A stretch of DNA of 64,000 nt from Psychrobacillus lasiicapitis (GTDB lineage: Bacteria > Bacillota > Bacilli > Bacillales_A > Planococcaceae). Positions 17,536-25,995 of this stretch are shown piece by piece. The stretch lies in assembly GCF_006861795.1 (NCBI RefSeq), contig NZ_VDGH01000011.1, forward strand, positions 114,248 to 178,247, written 5' to 3'. The stretch's first letter is position 1. The number at the start of each line of letters is the position of its first letter. A program made the position numbers and the translations under genes. Under the pieces are notes generated by a model, which had not been told where the DNA came from, made no database searches, and was given only the letters and a program-made list of their open reading frames with translations.

Positions 17536-18126
17536 CTAATCTTTCACATAAAAAATATCGGTTCCAGTAATCATCAAAGCAATTATCTGCTCTGCCATAA
17601 ATACTGGGGATTCTTGAAAACCATCTTCAATCCAACGTAAAATAACTGCTGCTACCCCATTGGCTCTATAAACATACAACCATTTTTGTTCCAATTTAGT
17701 CTCTTCCGAAAACTCATATTGATATTCTGCTAAAAATAACTTTTCAATTTGTTTAGCTAGCTTATAACGAAAATCTAAATGGATATTTTCACTAAGCAGC
17801 GTATAAAAGAGTTCTTGATTGTTCTTAAAATAATGAAACAACGTAATATTCTCTGCCTGCATTTCTCTCATATTCACTTTATCATGATTCTTATATGGTT
17901 TACGAATATGCCGTGTCATTTCTTCTAAAGTATCTTCAATAATCTCATCAAGTAATTCTTCCTTAGAGGCATAATGTGAATAAAAGGTTCCTCGATTGTA
18001 ATTAGCAGCTTTTACAATTTCCGAGATGGTAATTTGAAGAAAATCTTTATCCTTTAATAATTTCAATAACGTTTCTTTCAGAGCTGTTTTGGAACGTTGT
18101 ACACGCTTATCTACGTATTCATGCAT
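17536..18126 (-). CDS. TetR/AcrR family transcriptional regulator
   Basis: A 196-residue protein with an N-terminal TetR helix-turn-helix ([31 protein letters not shown], about residues 32-62). The divergent ligand-binding domain contains a segment typical of TetR_C_33-like regulators. It heads the operon with the LLM oxidoreductase and is divergent from the SDR gene at 18281 across a 154-bp gap. It likely represses one or both, but the inducer is unknown. Confidence 0.88.
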   Translation of the reverse strand: MHEYVDKRVQRSKTALKETLLKLLKDKDFLQITISEIVKAANYNRGTFYSHYASKEELLDEIIEDTLEEMTRHIRKPYKNHDKVNMREMQAENITLFHYFKNNQELFYTLLSENIHLDFRYKLAKQIEKLFLAEYQYEFSEETKLEQKWLYVYRANGVAAVILRWIEDGFQESPVFMAEQIIALMITGTDIFYVKD

Positions 18127-18162
18127 ACCTTTTACTCCTAATGATTATTTAAATTTTATCGT

Positions 18163-18181
18163 ACAAATTCAGACAGTTTGT
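18163..18181. promoter_or_regulatory. Possible TetR-type operator in the divergent gap
   Basis: ACAAA and TTTGT arms are separated by 9 bp in the gap between the tetR-like gene and the SDR gene. The arms are short, so this is only a candidate. Confidence 0.25.
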
Positions 18182-18280
18182 TCAATATCGCACAATACGA
18201 TAACTGCTGTTTATTGTTTATTCTATTCTAAGATATACAATGAACTTATAACACAAATATGTATTATAGGAGGAATCAAT

Positions 18281-19051
18281 ATGCCATTTCCAGTATTAGA
18301 AGGTAAAGTTGCTATTATCACAGGTGCTGCAATGGGAATGGGGAAAGCAACTGCTAAATTGTTTGCAGAAGCAAAGGCAAAAGTAGTTGTTGCCGACTTT
18401 AACGAAGAAAAAGGTCGCGAAGTTGTAGAAGAGATTAAAGCAAATGGTGGAGAAGCTACCTTCGTTAAAGTAGATATTTCAAACTCTGAATTAGTACAAA
18501 ATATGATTAAAGAAACAGTTGCTACATATGGACGTCTAGATGTAGCTGTAAACAACGCTGCACTTACACCCGATGACAAATTAGCAGCTGAATTCGACGA
18601 AGATTACTTCAATAGATTAATTTCAATCGATTTAACAGGTACTGCACTCTGCTTAAAATATGAGCTACAGCAAATGCTTACACAAGGTGAAGGCGGCTCT
18701 ATTATCAATATTTCATCTGTGAGCGGCTTCCGCCCGCAACCTAAAAACATTGCATATGTTGCAGCGAAACATGCAGTAGTTGGTATGACCAAAGTAGCTG
18801 CAATGGAAAATGGTCCACATAAGATCCGTGTTAACTCAGTTGCTCCAGGTGCAATTGATACACCAATGCTTAGAGGAGCATTAGAACAATTTGGTTTTAC
18901 GGAAGAAGAATATGCTCCACAACTTAGCTTATTAAATCGTTTTGGACAACCAGAGGAAATTGCGCAAGCGTCCCTATGGTTGGCTTCCGATGCATCTAGT
19001 TATGTGACAGGTACAACTATTCACGCAGATGCTGGATATACATCTCGCTAA
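18281..19051 (+). CDS. SDR family oxidoreductase
   Basis: A 256-residue classical short-chain dehydrogenase/reductase. It shows the NAD(P)-binding TGAAMGMG near residue 14, the NNA motif, the catalytic Ser (NISSVSG) and YVAAK, and the C-terminal SYVTGTTIHADAGY. The acidic residue after the second strand (VVADF) favours NAD. ATG 18281 is chosen for the AGGAGG 7 nt upstream; the longer frame starts inside the tetR-like gene on the other strand. It is transcribed divergently from the regulator and ends at its own terminator. Confidence 0.93.
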   Translation: MPFPVLEGKVAIITGAAMGMGKATAKLFAEAKAKVVVADFNEEKGREVVEEIKANGGEATFVKVDISNSELVQNMIKETVATYGRLDVAVNNAALTPDDKLAAEFDEDYFNRLISIDLTGTALCLKYELQQMLTQGEGGSIINISSVSGFRPQPKNIAYVAAKHAVVGMTKVAAMENGPHKIRVNSVAPGAIDTPMLRGALEQFGFTEEEYAPQLSLLNRFGQPEEIAQASLWLASDASSYVTGTTIHADAGYTSR

Positions 19052-19073
19052 AATACTCTACTTAAACAATCAC

Positions 19074-19111
19074 AACCCCAATTGTTAGTTTCACGACTAC
19101 CAATTGGGGTT
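19074..19111 (+). terminator. Terminator of the SDR gene
   Basis: The 11-bp stem AACCCCAATTG/CAATTGGGGTT followed by TATTTTAG, 22 bp after the stop. Confidence 0.8.
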
Positions 19112-19172
19112 ATTTTAGATAAATATTTAATTACCACTTTAAATGGATAACTCATTGAATTAATCGTATCTA

Positions 19173-20486
19173 TTATCGTACTTCATCAATGGATTTTACT
19201 ACTGTGTGAGCGATTGGTTTCCATTCAACTTTCTTAAAAAGAGCAACGATCGAAATTGGAATATACGTAAACATAAATAACGGAAAAGTGAATGTATAAG
19301 CAATCTTTTTCCACGCAGGACAATGAATCTTTTTCCATTCCGTCACAGTTGTAATGAATCCAAGTGTAAACAGTATGCCATAATACCAAACAAAGGAGTT
19401 CAAGAAAACCATAGTAGTTGTATGGATTATCTCTTTCCCATCAAATAATCCGAGTATACCAGCTAAGTAAAAAGATCCATTCACCATCATACTGATACTG
19501 GAAATGAGCATGGCAGGCATAATCGTCATTGTCATATCGAAACAGGAAAACTTGTTAAGCCTCCCAAGAAAAATATTCCGGATCAAGCCACTGCCATATT
19601 TAGCAAAAACCTGGTAAAACCCTTTCGCCCATCGTAATCTCTGATGCCACGACTGTTCAAAAGTGACAGGTTGCTCATCATAGAACATAGCGTTTCTACA
19701 GTATCCAAACTTTTCGCCTTTAATAATCTGAGAAACAGAAAACTCGATATCCTCTGTCAGAAGATGGTGAATCCACCCTCCATTTTCTTTGATCAAGTTT
19801 GCATGTACTAGAAATCCAGTTCCAGAAACCGCACAACTGGAGTTAAGAACCATCCTAGGGAGGTTCAGGTATTCAGCTTCATGTATGAACCATAGTCCAT
19901 ATCCTGCAGAAATCCAGTTTTGATCATAGTTTTTGGAGTTTCTATAGCTGGTAATTACTCTGTATCCTTTATTGAAAGTTTTATTCATCTCATTTATATA
20001 GTTCTCATCTAGGAGATTGTCGGCATCAAACACAAAATATCCTTTATATTCTTTAGCTGAATATTCGCTTTCGATAACTTTAATCATATAGTTGAGAGCA
20101 TATCCTTTTCCAACATGAACGTTATTGAAGCGTTCTCTGACGATTGCCCCGGCTCTTTCTGCAACCTTGGCTGTGTTGTCGGTACAGTTGTCTGCTACCA
20201 CAAAAATATCAATCAAATCCTTAGGGTACTTCTGGTTCTTAATGCTTTGGATCAATTGTCCAATAACTAGCTCTTCATTTCTAGCTGCGATAATTACCGC
20301 GTATTTGTTAGGATGATCATTTTCCAACGTCAGTTTTTTATTTTTTTTGGTCTTAAACGCAACAAACATGTATACAATCTGATAGGAATACATTAATGCA
20401 AATAATAGGAACATAAACAAATTAAAATCATTAATAAAATTTAATAGCTGCGATCCCAAAAGCCGATCCCCCCAATGATGTTTCAT
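19173..20486 (-). CDS. Membrane glycosyltransferase, GT2 family
   Basis: A 437-residue processive-type GT2 enzyme. One N-terminal transmembrane helix (about 17-45) is followed by a cytoplasmic GT-A domain with VFDADNLLD (metal/UDP-sugar), TEDIEFS and QRLRWAKG (QxxRW), then about four C-terminal membrane helices. This is the layout of polysaccharide synthases such as PgaC/IcaA and B. subtilis YdaM. The sugar and polymer cannot be told and there are no EPS neighbours. The start is uncertain: ATG 20486 lacks a clear SD, while a TTG nine codons in is preceded by GGGGGG. Confidence 0.85.
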   Translation of the reverse strand: MKHHWGDRLLGSQLLNFINDFNLFMFLLFALMYSYQIVYMFVAFKTKKNKKLTLENDHPNKYAVIIAARNEELVIGQLIQSIKNQKYPKDLIDIFVVADNCTDNTAKVAERAGAIVRERFNNVHVGKGYALNYMIKVIESEYSAKEYKGYFVFDADNLLDENYINEMNKTFNKGYRVITSYRNSKNYDQNWISAGYGLWFIHEAEYLNLPRMVLNSSCAVSGTGFLVHANLIKENGGWIHHLLTEDIEFSVSQIIKGEKFGYCRNAMFYDEQPVTFEQSWHQRLRWAKGFYQVFAKYGSGLIRNIFLGRLNKFSCFDMTMTIMPAMLISSISMMVNGSFYLAGILGLFDGKEIIHTTTMVFLNSFVWYYGILFTLGFITTVTEWKKIHCPAWKKIAYTFTFPLFMFTYIPISIVALFKKVEWKPIAHTVVKSIDEVR

Positions 20487-21000
20487 TTTATTTTTAACTT
20501 TTTTCGGCTTCTTTCCGTAAATTTATGCATATTTAAAAGGCGTCCACTCTAGTTTGACTACCCTTTAAAAAATAAGTATATTACATCAATTTACATATCG
20601 AATTAAGACTATGTTAAGTCTTCGTAAACTTTTAGTATTTATTTGTTAAATCCCAGATTTTAAAATTGAGGTTATTGTTAAATCTAGAAGCTAGTATGAT
20701 ATACCCAACTATTTCAATTTATAAACAACAAGAAAAATGTTAATGTATAAGTTCATAAGTAAAAATGCATTATCCTAACAATGAGCATTTTCCAAGGGCT
20801 TACAAAAGATCCTAATAACAGTGTTATCATAAAAAGCGAAAACTAGTCATTGTCCTCATATTCAATTTGCTTTTGCTTGAAGAAGAAGCGCAGGGATGTG
20901 TGAAGTAGATCAGCTAATGAAGAGGTAGCAAGGATATAAGCGCTGAATAGCTTATTAAAATTATTCTATGGAGGAAATAACGAAGCATTCTAGTACATTA
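20487..21000. other. Long gap without a recognised gene
   Basis: About 500 bp upstream of the glycosyltransferase gene. It is AT-rich; I see no convincing ORF, RNA gene or repeat. A small palindrome (AATAACAGTGTTAT, about 20815) is present. It may hold the glycosyltransferase promoter and regulatory DNA. Confidence 0.4.
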
Positions 21001-21002
21001 TT

Positions 21003-21050
21003 AAAAGAAAAAAGGTATCCGAGAGTTTATTAAAATCTCTCTGAATACCA
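21003..21050 (-). terminator. Minus-strand terminator-like hairpin
   Basis: GGTATTC-GAGAG pairs with CTCTC-GGATACC, and a T-rich run (TTTTTTCTTTTA) follows on the minus strand. It lies after the decayed gene remnant at 21084 and could end transcripts coming from nrnB. Confidence 0.6.
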
Positions 21051-21083
21051 TTTTCTTGCTCGAAAGATCTAAGCAACTACAAT

Positions 21084-21205
21084 TTATTTTAATACCCTTT
21101 TTTCCCTAGCCTCCCTCAGCCACATCGGGAATTCATTTAGCAATTCATTATACAAATCATCGTCTCGTCATTCATTTCATCGACTAGCTGGCGAAATACA
21201 AAAAA
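21084..21205 (-). pseudogene. Probable gene remnant, frameshifted
   Basis: No intact ORF, but two adjoining minus-strand frames give protein-like text: FRQLVDEMNDE, then after a frame change YNELLNEFPMWLREAREKR, ending at a stop at 21084-21086. A short acidic/amphipathic C-terminus of a lost gene is the simplest reading. The family is not recognised and the 5' part is gone. It lies directly downstream of nrnB. Confidence 0.35.
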
Positions 21206-21272
21206 TCCTGAAATCTAATTTCGATCCCAGGAATAAATTAAATACTTCATACAGTGTATGGCTATTATTGTT

Positions 21273-22457
21273 TTAAAACTTATTATGTTTAACTACATTC
21301 ATTAAATACTCAACAAACTGGTCATCTCTTACTAACCATACTTCATAATTTCGTTTTAGAAATTGCTCACTTTCTTCAAAACTGGTAAAGATTTGTTCCA
21401 TTAAAGTTTTATTTTTTTCAATCAACCAGTGCTGCTCATTTGCTTGATATAGAAGAAAAATATCTTCCCTTCTATTTTTATAAAGCGAACCGAACGAAGA
21501 ATGCTTCAAATTATAGCGGTTTCTTTTGGCATCTTCTTGCATTGGCTCCAAATGAAAGGTATCTAAGACAAACTGCTTATATGCTTCATCTGTTAAAGAA
21601 CAACCGGACGCTTTCTGATGTCCGCCACCACCAAAATATCCTGCGATTTCAGACACATCTATATGATCATGTATTGTACGCAACGATATTCGCTTTCCGC
21701 CCATATTTAATATAGCGATATAATCGAGATGAGCATATTCTTTTCCTAGTTCATTACCTAGCTCGGAATGATAGGATTCTGCATAAACTATACCGGCAAT
21801 GTAATCCCCAGCGTTTGACTGTACAATTTCTCTTTTTTTCCTTCGAATATAACGTTCTATTTTATCCTCTTCCATGTCCAACATTTTCTTTTCAAATTCA
21901 TCAAAATCAAAATGCTCACTTGTAAGAAGCCGGTCAATCATCTTTTCTTCAAAATCTTCAATAGATACTAAATAGAAGAGTGAATTTAGTGAATGAGCTT
22001 GATTGTTTTCATTCTTCTCCCACTCCCAAGTATCGTATTGCCGAACTAACTCAACAAATTCACTAATAGCATCCTTTTCTTCCAAGAAGCTTTGCTCAAC
22101 GAGATATTGATAAAATAAGGACGTAGCTGAAGTTAGTTTGCCTTCATCTTCCTCCACTAAGACCAAGCCCCACTCATACTCATTAAAATGTATTGCCGTT
22201 TTGTGATGATCTATTAGTTGGACTTTCCCTTTCTTCTGATAAAAATCATCCAGCTTTTTTTCATTATCTTTATTGGGAGATAAATCAGTAATAAATAGAA
22301 ACGTTTCTGGATGATCATTTTCTAAAAAAAATTCAATCTCCCGATTAAGCGAACCTATGGAATTATATCGCACCTTCACTTGCTTACCAAAAGCAAGTTT
22401 TGCTAAAATACCACATCCGACACCATCCAAATCATTGTGGGACAATAATTTATACAT
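21273..22457 (-). CDS. nrnB: DHH-family oligoribonuclease NrnB
   Basis: A 394-residue DHH/DHHA1 phosphoesterase. It has the N-terminal SHNDLDGVGCG (metal-binding DxD), the LIDHHKT signature and the C-terminal GGGGHQKASG of DHHA1, plus the EYEWGLVLVEE segment shared with B. subtilis NrnB (YngD). These enzymes degrade short RNA (nanoRNA) and pNpN dinucleotides. ATG 22457 is used because GGAGG lies 8 nt upstream and the family N-terminus (MYKLLSHNDLDG) starts there. The 32-residue extension in the longer frame is not family-like and crosses the preceding terminator. Confidence 0.9.
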   Translation of the reverse strand: MYKLLSHNDLDGVGCGILAKLAFGKQVKVRYNSIGSLNREIEFFLENDHPETFLFITDLSPNKDNEKKLDDFYQKKGKVQLIDHHKTAIHFNEYEWGLVLVEEDEGKLTSATSLFYQYLVEQSFLEEKDAISEFVELVRQYDTWEWEKNENNQAHSLNSLFYLVSIEDFEEKMIDRLLTSEHFDFDEFEKKMLDMEEDKIERYIRRKKREIVQSNAGDYIAGIVYAESYHSELGNELGKEYAHLDYIAILNMGGKRISLRTIHDHIDVSEIAGYFGGGGHQKASGCSLTDEAYKQFVLDTFHLEPMQEDAKRNRYNLKHSSFGSLYKNRREDIFLLYQANEQHWLIEKNKTLMEQIFTSFEESEQFLKRNYEVWLVRDDQFVEYLMNVVKHNKF

Positions 22458-22505
22458 CCTCTTCACCTCCATGGTAGTATGGTTTTTCCCCCTATAATTT
22501 ATAAT

Positions 22506-22546
22506 CAAAAAAAGGAATCCGCATGTATTGATAACATACAGATTCC
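22506..22546 (-). terminator. Terminator after the EamA transporter gene
   Basis: GGAATC and GATTCC arms, with inner ATGT/ACAT pairing, followed on the minus strand by seven T residues. It lies about 120 bp past the stop at 22664. Confidence 0.7.
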
Positions 22547-22663
22547 CTGACATAAATTAACTTAAAGATAAAAGTTGCTTTTAGGGTGTCACCACTCAAA
22601 CTAAGCAGCAGACTAAATGTTTATGGCGTGCTTACAATCACTGTTTTGTTTTTAATCATTTCT

Positions 22664-23608
22664 TTACTTTTTTAGATTTCCTGATACGAGGATAGAACCT
22701 AAAAGTACAATGATCGCTCCTAAGACAAATTGTAAATTAACTGGGGTACCAATAAACACAATCTCGGTTACGATTGCCCAAAAAACATACGTATTGTTGA
22801 GTGATTGCCCTCTAGCAGCCCCAATTATATTAATGGAGGAATAGTATAAGGAATAATTAGCAGTTCCTAAAAAACCGGCTATAACAATGACCCATAGGAT
22901 ATTAGATGTCGCTGCTTCAAATACTAAAGGATAACCATGAATAAATGGTATTATGATTATCCCATAACTAAGAGCAGAAGTTATTTGCCTTATATTAATT
23001 GCATATAGCGGAATGACATCTCTACCTCTCATTCCCCAAGCGCCGATTACTCCTTCAATTCCCCAAAATATAGCTGCCCCTAATGCAAATAATATTCCGA
23101 TGATAAAGTTGCTTTCAGCGTCAAACTTGGTTGGCACATAAGCCAATACAATAACCCCTATGATACTTAAACCAACACCAAACCAAGTTCTTTTAATCAT
23201 TTTTTCCTTCAAAAAAAAGAAGGCAAGTACTGCCCCTATTCCTGGAAATATAGAAGCAATACTTGCTGCATAAGTTACTCCGGCATACTGAATACCAAGA
23301 AAATAAAAACTCATCGCCAAAGGCCCACCAGATAATGCTCCTAATACCAAAATCGCACCGCTCTTTGTTTTGAATAGCTTTAAGACATTTATAAATTCGC
23401 CCTTAACAATCATAAGTAATGAGATCCACAGTGAAGAGAAAAAATCATGCATAAATGCGGCAATAATTGGAGCAAGCATAACTGCTTCTTTAAATGGTGT
23501 ACTAGCTATGATAAAACCAATGATTACTGTATCTACTCCCCACGCAATAGCGGAAGTAGCCCCTAATCCTATACCCTTCCTAACTTCTTTAACACTTTTT
23601 TTAGTCAC
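22664..23608 (-). CDS. EamA/DMT-superfamily transporter
   Basis: A 314-residue integral membrane protein with ten predicted helices arranged as two EamA repeats (about 10-150 and 165-310). The LGVGLSIIGVIVLAY-type segment ends the first half. The family exports or imports amino acids, nucleosides, sugars or other metabolites; the substrate cannot be assigned. A single gene with its own terminator; upstream lies the hairpin-rich region 23746-24093. Confidence 0.85.
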   Translation of the reverse strand: MTKKSVKEVRKGIGLGATSAIAWGVDTVIIGFIIASTPFKEAVMLAPIIAAFMHDFFSSLWISLLMIVKGEFINVLKLFKTKSGAILVLGALSGGPLAMSFYFLGIQYAGVTYAASIASIFPGIGAVLAFFFLKEKMIKRTWFGVGLSIIGVIVLAYVPTKFDAESNFIIGILFALGAAIFWGIEGVIGAWGMRGRDVIPLYAINIRQITSALSYGIIIIPFIHGYPLVFEAATSNILWVIVIAGFLGTANYSLYYSSINIIGAARGQSLNNTYVFWAIVTEIVFIGTPVNLQFVLGAIIVLLGSILVSGNLKK

Positions 23609-23745
23609 CTATCTCACCTCTTTGGATATCTGATTTTAAGAATGTTGCAAAAGGGGAAAGATAAAATAAAATGAGCAGTCACCCATGCCCAATAGAAAAA
23701 CAAAATACGTTTTCATTGTTTAACATTCTTTGTACTGCCTTACAA

Positions 23746-23894
23746 TTTATCCCGCATTAACGGGCAGTAAGACTCCCACTTCGAGATTGAAGAAAAGCGA
23801 AAAGATAGTGGGGAGATCAACTGCCCGTAAAAGCCCGATTGGTTTAACTAACAATCAGTGGGGGATGAAAAAACCCCACTGATTGAAGTTTCAC
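23746..23894. mobile_element. IS605-like non-autonomous hairpin element, unit A
   Basis: A 149-bp unit that begins at TTTAT|CCCGCATTAACGGG and ends at GAAGTTTCAC. ACGGGCAGT (23760-23768) pairs with ACTGCCCGT (23820-23828). A right-end hairpin pairs AATCAGTGGGG (23853-23863) with CCCCACTGATT (23874-23884). A TTTAT-type flank plus subterminal hairpins is what IS200/IS605 ends look like, but there is no transposase or tnpB here. The mobility class is inferred from structure. Confidence 0.55.
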
Positions 23895-24093
23895 TTTATC
23901 CCGCATTAACGGGCAGTAAGACTCCCACTTCGAGATTGAAGAAAAGCGAAAAGATAAGTGGGGAGATCAACTGCCCGTAAAAGCCTGATTGGTTTAACTA
24001 ACAATTAGTGGAGGAAAGCAGACTAAATACGCGACGTCCGCACTAGCACGTCCTGTGCATCGGAAAACCTCCACTCCCACTGAGTGAAGTTTC
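23895..24093. mobile_element. IS605-like non-autonomous hairpin element, unit B (tandem, with insert)
   Basis: A second, directly repeated copy starting at TTTATCCCGC and nearly identical to unit A for about 120 bp. Its right-end hairpin is enlarged by about 60 bp holding GCAC-GTCCT-GTGC (24046-24058), and the stem has become AGTGGAGG/CCTCCACT. The two units abut at TTTCAC|TTTAT. Together with flanking DNA they fill the gap 23609-24363, which has no gene. Confidence 0.55.
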
Positions 24094-24290
24094 TTTTTAT
24101 TTTTAATTTGCCATTCATGAGTAGAGATTATACGTCCAAACAAAATAGAATAAAATAAACGCTCAATTCCCTTTTTTCTGCTGATAAATGAACAACGAAA
24201 GTAAATTTCTTATTTATGTACATTTAGAGATTGTACATAAATGTATTTAAAATAGCAGGTGAAACAGTTTATGTAGTTCATTTTTCCGAA

Positions 24291-24321
24291 TCAAAAAAGC
24301 TAAAAGAAATTCTCTTAGCTT
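24291..24321 (-). terminator. Terminator of the LysR gene
   Basis: AAGCTAAGAGA pairs imperfectly with TCTTTTAGCTT, followed by a T run on the minus strand, 43 bp after the stop at 24364. Confidence 0.7.
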
Positions 24322-24363
24322 CATCACGTGTTAGATTGAAATCTAATATATTCTTCTAGTATT

Positions 24364-25269
24364 CTAAAATTCTTTTTCGGAAATAAAGTAGCTTTCCATA
24401 AAACGCAAAAAAGCCTTAGCGCACGGTGAGAGATAGCGTCCCTCCATATAAAATACTGAAACCAAACGGGATAATGGCGGATCTAATTTTAAAATAGAAA
24501 TAGAAGGACCTGGAGACTCCGCCATTAATCGCGGAAGCACTGAAACACCTAGCCCCTCTGCTACCAGTGTCCGCGGTGAGGCACATTCATAGGTAATAAG
24601 TGGCTCAAAGCCTTCTCTATTGCACGTCACGAGTAGTTGAGAACGAATTCCGGATCCTTCCTTAAAAGATACGAATGATTCATCCCTAAGCTCTCTAATA
24701 GAAATTGTTTTTCGCTTCTCCAGTGGATGTCCTTCTGCGACGACCAGCACTAGTTCATCTTTATATAGAGGTTTTGAGTAAAGCCCTTTTGGTGGAATTA
24801 AATCTGTATTTGTGTGAATAACTTCCGAATGAGCCAGTGCAAGATCTAATTCTCCCTTTTTTAGAGCCTCCAACAATGGTTCAGTTGTATTCTCCCGTAT
24901 AAACACTTTTATCCCGGGATGCTCCTTACTAAATGCTGTCAGCAAGCTCGGCAGCCTAGTTTGTACTAAAGACTCTAATGCTCCTACCATAATTTTGCCC
25001 TGCGGGAAGTTTATAAATCCCTTAACAGAGTCCTTCGCCATTTGTGCCTCTGCTAGGATCTTTTCAGCACCTATAAAGAATTGTTCCCCGCCCTCCGTCA
25101 GTGTTATCCCTCTTCCTGTTCGTTTAAAAAGCTTAATGCCTAGTTCTTGTTCCAATTTTTTTATCTGCTGAGAAAGCGCTGGTTGAGCTATTCTTAGCCG
25201 TTCTGCTGCTTTTGTAAAATTTTTTAGCCTTGCCACTTCGACAAAATAAGCTAACTGTCTAAGCTCCAT
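24364..25269 (-). CDS. LysR family transcriptional regulator
   Basis: A 301-residue LTTR with an N-terminal winged HTH (LRQLAYFVEVARLKNFTKAAERLRIAQPALSQQI... pattern) and a C-terminal periplasmic-binding-like sensor domain. ATG 25269 gives the usual MELRQL start; a GTG five codons upstream is possible. It is divergent from the frameshifted thioesterase and the OxlT-type MFS gene, with a good LysR-type inverted repeat in the gap. It probably controls those genes. The inducer is unknown. Confidence 0.9.
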   Translation of the reverse strand: MELRQLAYFVEVARLKNFTKAAERLRIAQPALSQQIKKLEQELGIKLFKRTGRGITLTEGGEQFFIGAEKILAEAQMAKDSVKGFINFPQGKIMVGALESLVQTRLPSLLTAFSKEHPGIKVFIRENTTEPLLEALKKGELDLALAHSEVIHTNTDLIPPKGLYSKPLYKDELVLVVAEGHPLEKRKTISIRELRDESFVSFKEGSGIRSQLLVTCNREGFEPLITYECASPRTLVAEGLGVSVLPRLMAESPGPSISILKLDPPLSRLVSVFYMEGRYLSPCAKAFLRFMESYFISEKEF

Positions 25270-25296
25270 AGATTCAACGACCACCTATTTTCATGA

Positions 25297-25313
25297 TATA
25301 AGTAAATCTTATA
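25297..25313. promoter_or_regulatory. LysR-type operator
   Basis: TATAAG-TAAAT-CTTATA is a perfect inverted repeat with the T-N11-A form used by LysR regulators. It is 28 bp from the LysR start and upstream of a TATAAT (25358-25363) that would serve the divergent genes. Confidence 0.5.
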
Positions 25314-25467
25314 AGTACGATAACATAAATATCTTTTTCTTATCAATTACACAGGGCTATAATTTAATCAAGAAAGGGGAAAGCATTCCTTTTTGTTCGT
25401 TGTATTCAGTGTTTAAATCGCTAGCATTATAAACAAATTTCACCATTTTAATTTAGGAGGGTTTTAT

Positions 25468-25970
25468 ATGGAGGAGAAAGTAACAAAAGCAATTCAAGAT
25501 GATTACCCAGATGATTTTGCATGGTGTTATGGGTGCGGTCGTTTAAACGAAAGCGGTTACCATCTTCGAACAGGGTGGATTGAGGAAAAAACAATAACAA
25601 TTTATACACCTCGCCCAGAGCATTCTGGAGGTATTCCCGGCTTTATTTATGGTGGTTTACTAGCATCGTTAATAGATTGTCACGGGACCGGGTCAGCATC
25701 TATGTATCTCCATCGAAAGAATGGTAATGACATTGGAGATGGAGTTAATCCACCTAGATTTGTGACAGGTTCACTAAAAGTAGATTTCAAACATCCGACG
25801 CCTTTTGAGAACCATTAAAAGCAATTGGTACAGTAGAAGAAATCCATCCAAAAAAATATAAAGTCTACACGGAGGTATTTGCAGGAGACAACCTTGTCGT
25901 CACTGGAGAAGTAGTAGCTGTTTTAATGCCAAAAACATTTAGGCAGGAATATGTTTTCCCGAGAAATTAA
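25468..25970 (+). pseudogene. PaaI-type hotdog thioesterase, frameshifted
   Basis: The first 116 codons (ATG 25468 with AGGAGG upstream) encode a hotdog-fold acyl-CoA thioesterase N-terminus with the WCYGCG motif, HSGGIPGFIYGGL and the DCHG helix start. The frame stops after PTPFENH at 25818. The rest continues in another frame from GAACCATTAAAAGC (about 25808) as EPLKAIGTVEEIHPKKYKVY through VVAVLMPKTF to a stop at 25968-25970. One lost base or two gained bases near 25806-25812 explain it. It is either a recent pseudogene or a sequencing error, since the downstream frame is otherwise intact. Confidence 0.8.
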
Positions 25971-25995
25971 GCGTGCCAGAAAGAGGGTACATTCA

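Noticed and set aside
18089..18280. 64-residue N-terminal extension of the SDR protein
   Set aside because: It overlaps the divergent regulator gene; the AGGAGG and family start are at ATG 18281.
22458..22553. 32-residue extension of NrnB
   Set aside because: It runs through the terminator of the EamA gene; the SD and family start lie at 22457.
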